Part shown: one piece after another, positions 24,374 to 35,691 of the stretch
Numbering within the stretch: position 1 is the first letter of the stretch
Layout: each line of letters begins with the position of its first letter
Origin: Clavelina lepadiformis
Lineage: Eukaryota > Chordata > Ascidiacea > Aplousobranchia > Clavelinidae
Reading direction: 5' to 3'
Length of the DNA stretch: 64,000 nucleotides
NCBI RefSeq assembly: GCF_947623445.1
Contig: NC_135243.1
Location: forward strand, 22,762,479-22,826,478
Position numbers and translations under genes: made by a program
Notes under the pieces: model-generated
The model's input: the letters and a program-made list of their open reading frames with translations, nothing else
Told to the model about the DNA's origin: nothing
The model's database searches: none

Positions 24374-25408
24374 TTCTTGTCAGTCAGTGTTCTCCTTGAA
24401 ATAGCCTCAAACTTTAGTCCTTTGCTTTTGGATTTATTGCGTTTTACTTTGAGCCTAATATGCTACTGCACATCTATCTCAACAGCATTGCCTGGTAGCA
24501 GTTGTTTCGTTTACTTTTTTGCTTTGGCAGCTAAAGTGTGACAGCTTTCTACTCTGCACTAGAAGATAGTTTTGCATTGGACTGGATGGTTTTTTTAATT
24601 TTCTTTCTGTCTTGACTTATGTGTTTCGAGGCAGAGTCACTTGCCGTTTTATTATTGGGTAGAACTTGACTGATAAATCAATGTTTATCGCTGGTTTTTA
24701 TGATCATTTTATTTCCACTGTCAGCGTGTGAAGTTAGTCCACAAAATTTCTGAATTTGTGATCTCAGTAAACACTTCTGACAGGTCCTGTATCAGCAAAA
24801 ATATCTGGTAATCTACGACATTTATTTTGAAAATGTCATTTGAAAAGCTATTGTTAGCACAAATGACTTTATATTATCTCCTTTTAACATTTTTTCCATG
24901 AAAGTTTTAATTCTAAAATTGCAAGACCAGCCTGAGTTTTATAAGTTACTGAGTTTATGAAAATTTTGTGAAAATACTTTACTTGTATTTATTCCAAGCC
25001 TGCTTATAAGCACACACCGTAGAAATGACAAGAAGGAAGAACATTAAAATTGAAAATATTACAAATGCGGTTTAAGCATCTATCTAAGCAAGTGCTTAAC
25101 TTAACAGAAAATAACAGCCACGTGTGCAACAGCAAATTCAGCGTACAAATAGGTGAAATAACAACATCAAGAATAATTTTACTTATTGTACTCCAACTTT
25201 GGTCAATTCTTCACAGGCGTGACTCGAAAACAATACTTAAGAAGAAGACAGGCCATTCCGTTACCTCCTTCACCTCCACGTGAATAGGACGATGATTAAA
25301 ACTTAAGAGAATTTTAGAACGATAGTAAGCAAGTGCGGTAAAAATGGCAGCAATGTAATGGCTTGCGTGGTTAAATTTAGCTCAGCCGTTCGTCTTTCAA
25401 AGCGCATG
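24374..25408. other. Convergent spacer, no gene seen
   Basis: It holds the 3' regions of LYRM4 (+) and the glutaminase-like gene (-). A 77-codon plus frame at 25050-25283 has no recognisable domain and probably is chance. Confidence 0.5.
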
Positions 25409-28400
25409 CTACCGCCTGAAAATGACATTCCGGCGATCTTTCAAGCTTCGGTAAACACTGAAGTTAAAGTTGGAATTCAAACTCTGCACAACAAAACAAA
25501 AAAGTTAGGTCTTCACATTTAATTTAATACGATACGAATCATTTCGACTATATATAATCAGTAAGCTTTAGATTGCCTGATAGTTTGTGGTAAACCCTTC
25601 TACTGTTCGTAATGTTAAAAAAAGATAAGCCTACTGTGTGTGGGGCTGGTAGCCCAACGAATAGCGGGTTGCTAGATAAGTGTAGGTAAAAGAATATCGA
25701 TGTGGTTTAAAAACTGGGAATTTCCCCACCTCGACCAAACGAGTCGCCAGTTTATTCATGACGTTACTTGACCGACAATGCACGAAACAGGTGAGTCCTA
25801 GCACGCCAGGAACCACTAGGAACAGGCTTCCATAATCGTTCCAGGTGACGGCGATGTCCTGATGCTACGAAAGTGCAGGTTTAATAGTTATTCAACCTTG
25901 GGTCAAGTTTGATTGATCAATAACCAGTTAACTGATTTGGGCCATTAGACGAACTGTTAGCACTAAGCAAGTAATGGTGATTGGGTTACCTGTTTGCTTG
26001 GTGGCTTGCTGTTGTCTCTACTTGACCTTATGACGTTTAAACAATGAGTGACAGTGGTTTCTTTAAAAATTGTCTCGTCTGTAAAGAAATTAAAACAACC
26101 TATTATCAACGTGTGCGTGTGTTATCCTTAAGTTAAAACGTTGATAATACGGCAGATTGTTCTTTCACAGAACATATCACTGGGCGTCTTAAGCTTTTAA
26201 AGTTTTTTAAGCCATTTTATCCAGTTAAATAGCACCTTCCTACCTTAATTGTATAAAATGTCTCAAATGCTATTGGTCAACATATAACCTACGTAACGTT
26301 CGATATGTTAAAACATTTCTCACCAGTAATGGCGCATACGCCGCCATTAGCCAACGTCGCTGCTGCTACTGCGCATGCATCTGACGTCATCGCTGACGAA
26401 ACTGACTGGAAATGAAGATCAATGGTGTCGCTGATGTCTGAAGCCGCGCCGCATGGCATCCGCTGGGTGGCGCTGAGGAAGTAGGCAAGACCGATTTCCT
26501 CATGAGCGTAAGATCGTTTGTAGTTGTAGCTGAAATAAGACTACATTTATTCGACGCTAAACAAACGGGATATACCATGCTCAAAAAGACATATCTGCAC
26601 TGTATATCGACACTGTAATTTTGGTGTATAGTTTCTAGATGATACCTGCACTTTGTCACAAATCAAATCACGTTAAAACACCAAGAAAGTCATTTTAGCG
26701 TCAAAGGTTACCTGAGGTTATCGCAGCACACGGGTTCATGTCCGGTCATGGAAGCATAGAACTCTTGCAAGGGTTCCAATCTGCTCTGTACCGCCACGTC
26801 GCGGAAGAGAAAAGTTGTTGTGAGAATGGAACCAAGCTTCGTGAAGGGATTCCAAACTTTTTCATCCGGCCTCAAGGAGAACTCACTCTGAAACAATGTC
26901 ACAAATCTGTATTTTACGCCTCATTAACCGCACGCATTTAAGTAATAAAATAGTAATAAATTTAAGTAGTAATATCGCCGATCGCGAAACGCCTTCGCTT
27001 TGTTGTGAGATTGCATTACACATAAATGTACAGCCTCACCACATCAGACGGTTTTGGCTTCCTTCCAAGAGACGACGTCATAGCTTCGATACCGTTTTGG
27101 CGGCACGCCAGGCAATAGTTAAATACTTGCGCGCAGGCATTGAGGGGATGGGGCGTCTCTATGGGAAAAATCATATCAGCAAGAAACATACGTATCGTCA
27201 ATGCATTAACAATCCGTATTGGAAGATGTTACAAAAAACAACAATTAAAAACTGTCTCAGTTCGTATTAGCGAGATTTGTATTAGCCGGACTAATCTCCA
27301 GTGACCTCATAAACAAGTTTTTTTCCAAACTAGCGCAACTAACTTATCCTCAGAATGTCACAACAGCAAAACAGCGATCATGTAATTACAAGTACCCAGG
27401 GGACGTTATAGAACTGATTACACAACACCAGGACAAACCTGTATCGCCATACGAGCATCTTTGCCCATCCACGGTGCACACAGACATCGAGGTGCGGGCC
27501 TTTCGTCTTCCCAAATTTCTCATTACGACGCTATAATCAGAGCTCGGATCAATATCTTGAACGACGTCATCCTGAAGAATATTACACGGCATAAGAGCCA
27601 GGTATAACTCTAACACTGGGTCACTCTCCCTTAAGTTTGTCCCGGCGGCGTTAGCGTTGATTCACGATTCGCTGGTGCAACCTTACACAGCACCTAAGTG
27701 CGCTGTAGACCGTTCAATCAAATACGATCACTTATTTTGCATGTTGAGCCACAAGGGGGCGCACAATCCAACCCGGTTTAAAATTTGCAAACTAGATGAC
27801 GTTGGATTAGAACTCGGAGACAGATTTAACTCGCCGGCAAGTTACACCTAGAAGATGTGGAAAACTTTACCTGGGTCTCCAGGAGTTCTTGGATGCTTTC
27901 GAAGATGTCAGCCATCCGCATCTTGAAGACGTTGAATCCCGGGATCGTGAGTTGGCTGAGTAATACTCCTCGGACGAACTTAAAACTCGGCTCACACACC
28001 CTGCTCATAATGCAAATAAGCTGTGGTTTAGACGCTTAAGACGCTGGGAAACGTTTGAGCAACTTTTCTGGACAACTTTTGTGTCTTTGTACAAATTCCT
28101 GATTACAAGCTGTGTAATAACTAGTTGTAAGTACTGTAACAAATTACAAACTGATTAAAATTCTTTGTCACTTAACTAGAACCACAAATCGCTAGTTAAC
28201 ACCTAATCGACCATAAATAATTAAAATAATCGATTAACCTGGAGAAGACTTCGAAGTTTAGCGGTGATTCCGGTCCACCCGCTTGTTCCTCGATTCTTCT
28301 GAACATCTTCTTCAATCTGGGATCGGACAACTTGATCCCTTTGCTCTCGATCAAGTCCAGAACATCCCGTATCTTCGCTCCTGGTCTACTCGTTGCATCC

Positions 28401-31400
28401 ACGGTGGACATGGCTATCCGGAATAACGGCTTCATGCCCGATCGCAAATTGGAAATTTTGTCCGCAGAGCTATTTGTTCGGATATCGGCGCATTTCTTAT
28501 CGCCGTCAGATTTATCCCGATCAAGTTGTTCCGAGTTAGATGTGTCTGTTTTTCTAAACAAATTACGATCTAATGACGTCGTCTTGTTTACACCGCTGAT
28601 AGTGTCATAGAAACAATCACTTTCGTCATCACTCGACATGCTTGAGTGATCATTGCTCGAAGAAGCGCGATCGCTGTCGTTTTCATTTTGAAGTTTGGTG
28701 GATTCGGCCCCGTTTGCGTCAGGTATTTCACCGTTTTCAATGACGTTTGTCTCTTCCTCCTGCATGTTTATATCCGTTTCCGCCCCTGCAGTATCTTCAT
28801 ATTCCGCAATGCCGTTTTCATGGAGCTCGGCTGTTTTAGAAGCGTTATTGTCTCCTTCCGCATTTTCTCTGCTAAATCCACCATTTTCATTCTCCGCTAT
28901 ACCATTGTTATCAAAATTACGATTCGCGGTTTCCAAGACTTGGTCTTCCGCATCCGTTATTCCTTCTTCCGGTTCTTCCACTTCCTCGATCCGGTCGAGA
29001 GTTGTTCCCACGACTGATTGCACTATTCCGTCGATGTTCTCCTCAAACCCGCAGTTTCCCCGTTCCAAATCATAACCCTCGTAACAATCATCACTGTCCA
29101 CGTCATAGTAACGTCCATAGTCGTCATCGAAGGAACTCCCCCGGTCGCTCGATGACGTCAGCTGATCCGCGAAAGATCCGTTATCCATTCCAACGTCCTG
29201 GTCGTCGATAGGAAGCCTGGACAGATCCAGAAAGGTGTCGTATTGAGTGCTTGGCTTTTGAGGTTTTCGAGTTCGATTCCGTACCAGGTGAACGTCGTAA
29301 TCTGCACAAGGAAGAAAACAAAAAAAGTTCGGAATCTATTGTCATGAAAAATCCAGTTCTCATTTTGATCTTTTCCTCCTTTTGAATAATCATTTCATCA
29401 TAAAAGCCAGACGTTATCACTCACGTAAATAATTCATCATCTTACGTCATAACTCATAATAATTTAGTAGATGAATACAGTTGCCTTAACCCGGTTCCTA
29501 TCGACGTATGATTTATTCCCTCACAAGGCAGTGACTTTTTGATTACGTCATTGCAGTGTGACATAACCGCTAACTCAAGGCGTAACAAGCGCTCCGCTAA
29601 AGCAACACGAATTTGTTTTAATTGGTTTAGGTTACATGTTGCTGAAAGACAGACTTTAACCGCTTGGCTTGTGGTATTGGACAGGAGTCCAAAAGCTTCC
29701 ACAATTTCTTTACAGCACTCCTCGAGTGCGCAGCGAACCGTAACGACGTATTTAATCAAGCGGAAATGACTTAAAAGCTTTAACAATAACCAAAAGCTGT
29801 CACTGGCGGTAAGAAAAAGCGAAAATGGCATAAAAACATAAAAAAATAACGGGAGTGAAATCTTGCCCAAAATTAAAGACAAATTATCTGGAGTCTGACT
29901 GGAAGCCAAACGCGATTTTTCTTAGTCAAAGCTCAAAGCCAAAAGGAAGTAGTTTAGAAATAAGATTGATTTGGCTTCACGCTGTTCCACCATCATCGGG
30001 AGAGCATTACGTCATAGAATGTGGAAATACTTGACAACAAGCTATGTGGTGTGCTATTAAGTACGGCTGCTTGATACGAGAGAAAGAAATGCTGAAACAA
30101 ATGTCTGATCTGTGGCAAACTTGGCGCCATTAAATATTCACGTGGTTTCAACGAACGAATGGTTATATGAATTAAAGCATTCAATGAATTATGGTTATAT
30201 GAATTACAGCATTCAAATTCGGACTTTTTCATACCATTACATTTATAACAAAACAAACTCGAACAGCAATGCCAGTAACTTACTAGTATCACAAAACGGG
30301 TGAAATGAGACGAAAAGTTGGAATGAAACGAAAACTTGAAAGTACAGCAAATATTTTTGTTTATAAAACGAGGTCATTTGAGAAAAAAAACTTCAAAGTC
30401 TTTATGCATACAACTATAGATAGTGAACCGTATCTTATACACCAATAAGACAATGTACACTGATAAATTCCACCAAACGTTTAATAGATATATAATTACT
30501 TAGAACTTTGGTGTCAAAACTTTAATTAAACATCGTCATTTCTTAAAATGCTTATCGTAGTTAATTAGTTTATTACCATATTAGTAATGGACGAATAGCT
30601 TTTTTTAAATTTGATGTTTATAGACAACTGAATCATTCCCGAAACCGAAAACCTACCTAAACTTTAGCCTACATAAATTGCTTCTTTGTAAATATCCAGA
30701 CGCCGAACTAACAGGATTAAGCAATAGGTGCCTTTATGCATAAAACATGAGCCAAAACACATTAATTTTATCTCTTCAGTGCAGATTGCATCACTTCAAT
30801 TAAGTTTTATTAACATCGGAACTTAGTCCATTTGAGTTATCCTATGTGACGTTAACGGAGGAGAAGCGCGATGTATACTTGCATGATTGAATGGGGGGAA
30901 ATAGCTTTCTAAGTAAACCGCATATACCAACCTTGTACACAACCGGGAGCGAAAAAATACTTCTGAATTATTCAGTATTGACTGTGTTGCATAAGACCTA
31001 AAGCCAAAAACGTACAGAATTTTGCCATAGTTCGTGTTGTTACGACAAGAAATTGGATTCTTTGTAGTTGCATTACCGCGACAATCAGTGCCTTCAGGGT
31101 TATGTGATGTCATGTATTAAAATCGTTTTTCGTCGCTATTTTTGCGGTTTTCAACAGCGGCGTATATAACACAATCGCAAATAACTCTCAGCTGAGTCAT
31201 CCGTAGTCGAGATGCCGTGTCGTAAGAATATTGCTTTGGCAAATGCACTTCCTAAGAGCAAAAAGGGTCCAAGACCTATTATATCTATATGCAACTATAC
31301 GCTTGTGGGTGCTGCAATAAAATTGTGTGCGACAAAGAAACGAGCGCCTTCATTCAACAACTACGAATATGCAATCTGGTTATCCAAGGTATTCCTAAAT

Positions 31401-34400
31401 AACGTTTACGTTGAAGTCGTTTCACAAACATCGCAGAAAGCGTGCAAGCCAGGTCCAGGGGGGGTTAAAGTATAAAAAGCTAAAGGTCTTATATTTTTTA
31501 AATTGCAGATAAGTTGCCAAAAGTACTATTGCAGTAACAATAAATGGTACACAAATCAATCAGTTGACCACCCTTTCCAAAATGTGTATTTTTTCGTAAT
31601 TAATGTCTTTTTAAGCATTCAGTTTCCATATCAACCATGTAAGGGTATATATACAATGGATGGATTCACAAAACACATGCAGTGATATTATAAGTAATGC
31701 TTTACCTTCGTCTAAACTTTGAGGTTTTTGAAAGTCGTCTTCATGTCTCGTAATCTGAAGATCCCCGTTCGAATTTCTTCGCTGTATTTCCGGTTCAATT
31801 GTGACGTCAAAACCATTCCAGCTTTTTCTTGCTTCGGTGGCCATGACACCAAACACTTGACCTTTGTCGCTCGATGTTGGAGTCAAAAAACAGTTGAGGG
31901 AGTTATTTATACCTCGGGTAAGAATATCGCCTGCATTGAACGCTGTAATTCGACTTGCTGCGTCTTTTGCAAAACTGTAACTGTTTATATCTTTGCTTAT
32001 GTCTTGTTCTCTTCTTGTGACATCATAATGCAGCTCGTCATCGAACGCCGGCGAACAGCTGTTCTTTTTCTTCACTTCGTCAAACCAGCGATGCATGTCG
32101 TCTTTTTTCTTTTCCTCGGCTCTCTCGTTTTTGCTTCTCTCCCATCCAAAACTGGGCAGCTTTTCGGCTAACCGCGTGCGGATTATCTTCGGTCGCGCAA
32201 GGAACAGTTCGGAATCGTCCTGACTGTGACTGCTCAATTTAATACAGTTCGCCGTGCGTGGTGGCTTAGAAACATTCGAAATCCAACTCTGAAAATTGCA
32301 AATTGTGCTTAAATAAACTGCAATGAAACGTCTACTACAAAAATATCAAGTACATTTTGGAATTTTGGCCGTAATATTCATCCTTGGAATTACAAGCCGC
32401 AGCAAACATTACGGTTACAGAATTCATAAACATGCCAATCGTCTGTTATTGTTTATCTTGGGAGTTGAAACTTGAAAGCACTAACTGTCAAAAACACGCT
32501 AACCTAAAATTAAACAATGAGCTTTGTAAAAGAGCGCAACAAAACAACAATGAGTATCTCTCCATGACAGTAGGTACCTTGTAATTTGCGCGGTCGCGCT
32601 ATATCGGAAACTTTTAAATTACACGAGCAACAACATTTGCATCGATTAAATTTCGAACGTTTAACGCAAAATCTTTGTCAAACTTTATACTTTTCGAAAC
32701 CTCTTAATGAGTTTGGGGCCAAAGTCAATTGCCTAGGACAAAGATAGGCCCAGTATAGTTACGCCATATAAAGCCAACGTCCTTTTTATAAAACTACACA
32801 ACTTCGTGTGAATTGCTGTCCAGTTTGCTGAGCATTCTTTAAACAAGCTTTGAGTGTTAAAGTTTCTCTGACGACACATTCTCACAAGGCTACTTGATCA
32901 AAACAGGCTACGAGACAATCGCAGTTCTGGACTAACCAAAACGAATTCAGTGGTGTCGATTACTGAATACTGATTGACAAATAATAAACTCAGAGATGCG
33001 TAGCTAAGAAAATTCTCGAAAACAAGCTTCTCATTGGTCGGAAAGCTTAATTCAGCGGTCGATTGATCGATTGTTATGTGAACAATGGGTTAGTGTGACA
33101 TCATAACAAGAATATCGATTTTGTTACCTAACTAAGAAGAAATATTTCAGATATCATGACTACAAAATGTTAATAATAATCTCAACAAAGGGTATACAGG
33201 GATTAACGGATTTTTGTTCGCTGGGTAAGGGCGTTTATTGTTTTGTAATAAACCTCTTTATTACCTATTGGTATCATTTGATGAAAATAGGCTCACTTCA
33301 CCTAACGCACCTTACTTAATGTCCGTTTCATGAATCAACTTTCAAACTACAGTAATAAATCAAAACCAACGATGTTTAACCGCTTATAAAATGTGTCTTA
33401 GGCATTTCGTGCAGGATTTTGGTCCCATTTCTATTACCAATCCTATTGTGGAATTGATTACAACATATATTGCAGTTATAAACAAAAACGTATTTTAGTT
33501 GTTGCATTTATACGTTGTGAAAACATTATTTGCTAGCCCTATTGGAAGATTCTTCAGTGAAAATTCGAAGACCGTTACATTTTTCTTAACGTGCTAAGCT
33601 AAAATTTCTGTAGAAAACGACAACAGTTGAAGTGCCAATAAATGAAATAAAAGCACCAAAAATCGCTAACAGATCACGCAAAATAACACCGTATGCTGTG
33701 ATGAGAAATTAAGGCGATGGACATTAGTAGAACACTCTGCGTTTGCTGTGTGGATTGAAAAAAGTCTATTTTACTTACTACAGTAAATAAGAGGAAAGTT
33801 TTAAACAACTGAAAGTATTATTATAATGATACCTCTATCTCTGTAACACTGATGGAGGAGGCTCCGGTGATTGTGTGGCGACGTTCGCTTCTTTTCTTCC
33901 GTTTTTCCTTCAAAACTTCACAAAATTGTATTTGTTAAAACAGTGTTGGGAAACCCTGGACTTGGAGGACTTTAAATTGTTCAAATTTTGTTCTATTCAT
34001 TTGCACGTGAGAACAAGTTTTCTCTGTGAAGTTTGTTAAAGTTTTGAAGCCGTAATTACCTCTATTTTTGGATTCCTCTTTTCCGTTTTCAATCAGGTCC
34101 TTGTCGACAAAGAGATACTTTTCAAACATGCCGTTAACTTCTTTCGATTTTTCATTTTCCTCCTCATCTCTTCCGATCTCTGCCTTCTCACTCTCTCCGT
34201 TTAGTTTAAATAAAGAAACAGGAAGAGAAAGAGCAGACGAGGAGAAAGAGGGAGGAGGAGGTGTAGGTGGAGAGAAGAATTCTGAAACGTCGTTGGCTGG
34301 TTTTCTTCTTCCGTTTCTTACTCTTTTATGACCTAACAAAGGAATATAAAAATAAATTGTATCACACTGTAAAACACTTTCAATAAGTTATGCTTTAATA

Positions 34401-35691
34401 ACAAAGTGAGTTGCCAATATCAAGTTAAGTTTTAAAAAAAATCACAGTCATAATCATCTTTAAATACACACCTCTCTCCTGGGCTCCTGGTGATGATTCT
34501 CCATCTCTGCATCCATTGATCTCCTGATAGCATGCATCTGCAGGAAAAACGACAAAATTTGCAGGATGACGATTTTAACGAAATCACTCTCATTGTTGCG
34601 TTACAATGAGGTGTTATGACGAAAGTTTACAGATTTGGCCGAACAATGCAAAAACAAAAGTGTGGGCGAATGTTCAGTCTTTAACTAAGTCTTGTGGCAA
34701 AAATCAAACCTGTTGACGTTTTAACGAAGACAAAACTACTCTTGATTTACAGTTTTACATACAGATTACAAAAGTAGTACCAAGATTTTCAAAGAGAATC
34801 CCATTTTTTTAAGTTGGAAACACTTCTCTGGTAGAGTCAGTTAACGTCATGTGCTAAACGAAGCGTAACATTTCAATGAAACCGCAGGAATTTTGTAATT
34901 GAGATGCTTGAAATCGTACACAACTCAACGCGTGTTCTCCATTGGGCTACAAGAAGGCTTAAGCACTTACGTCATTCTTTAATTCGATAAAAGGCCAAAT
35001 GAATTAATACTATTAACTAGGTGTAATTTGCCTGAATAATTTATGGCTTAGTACGACATTAAAATTTAGAACACAGCTGCCACAGCACGTACATAGGCTT
35101 ACATATCCATCTTATACTGGGCGTATGGTGATTAAAATGAACACGGACAACGTTTTAAGCATTAATTGATTTGAATAAAAAAACAGTGTCGGCGTAAAGC
35201 GAGTTTACAAGAAGTTTTTCTGGTTAAAATAACGCCAAACCTTACACTGTCGACGTTTGGTAAAACACACGAAGTGCTTATGCGGTGGATGCATTTGAAA
35301 GAAAAAAAATTGGTTGCAAAATCGCAAGTTACCGGACTTATGCAAAACAACTTTTCACGTTTAACTCGAAACAGTAACCGGCCAATGGCTACACACAAGC
35401 TTCTTGTTGTTGTTATCTAAGATCTATATTGAAACACGTTACGCGTATGCTGAAACACGTGACAAAGGGTAATTCCCGAAGTGTCTACAAACAGTGCTTG
35501 TTTGAGCGATTTCTTCAACAGATTTTGATTGAGTTACATCACGAGTTAATAATTTGAAAAATTAATTTGCATCGTTTATTCTTACCTTGCGGGGCTTGCA
35601 GTAGACTGGACACCTTAACGTGCTGATACTTTCTACGCCAAGGAGACTTTTTGCAACTGCCACTGCCGTTTGGTGGATCTAGGCTTTTCAT
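25409..35691 (-). CDS. Glutaminase-fold pseudoenzyme with long disordered N-terminus
   Basis: Fourteen exons on the minus strand: 35586-35691, 34472-34537, 34060-34332, 33833-33915, 31706-32288, 28239-29301, 27871-28000, 27439-27571, 27040-27158, 26712-26887, 26324-26529, 25990-26078, 25730-25864, 25409-25483. They sum to 3237 nt, 1078 aa, with every junction in phase. Residues about 60-670 are low complexity: PPTPPPP, a possible basophilic kinase site RRHTITG, and a long Asp/Glu/Asn/Ser-rich stretch from about 410. Residues about 676-768 match the EF-hand-like helical domain of glutaminases (LIESKGIKLSDPRLKKM). Residues 769-1078 follow the glutaminase domain colinearly (SVCTVDGQR, ATLANGGVCAITD, LFLVVPGVLGL). 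Aligned to human GLS, catalytic Ser286 and Lys289 are Ala820 and Gln823; Asn335, Glu381, Asn388, Tyr414 and Tyr466 are also replaced. No ankyrin repeats follow. The start ATG is a guess; the domain call is firm. Confidence 0.82.
29454..29909 (-). other. Open stretch nested in the glutaminase-like gene intron
   Basis: A minus frame of about 150 codons lies within the intron 29302-31705. It has a hydrophobic part (LPLFFYVFMPFSLFLTASDS) followed by a helical, Cys-containing segment (RCALEECCKEIVEAFGLL). The upstream end has no ATG; the first ATG is internal. It could be an alternative exon, a nested small gene or chance. No family recognised. Confidence 0.25.

Noticed and set aside
28646-29075. 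Plus frames of 123-126 codons rich in Ser or Phe
   Set aside because: Antisense of the acidic, low-complexity exon 28239-29301 of the glutaminase-like gene.
31719-32171. 150-codon plus frame
   Set aside because: Antisense of exon 31706-32288, which has matching splice phases on the minus strand.
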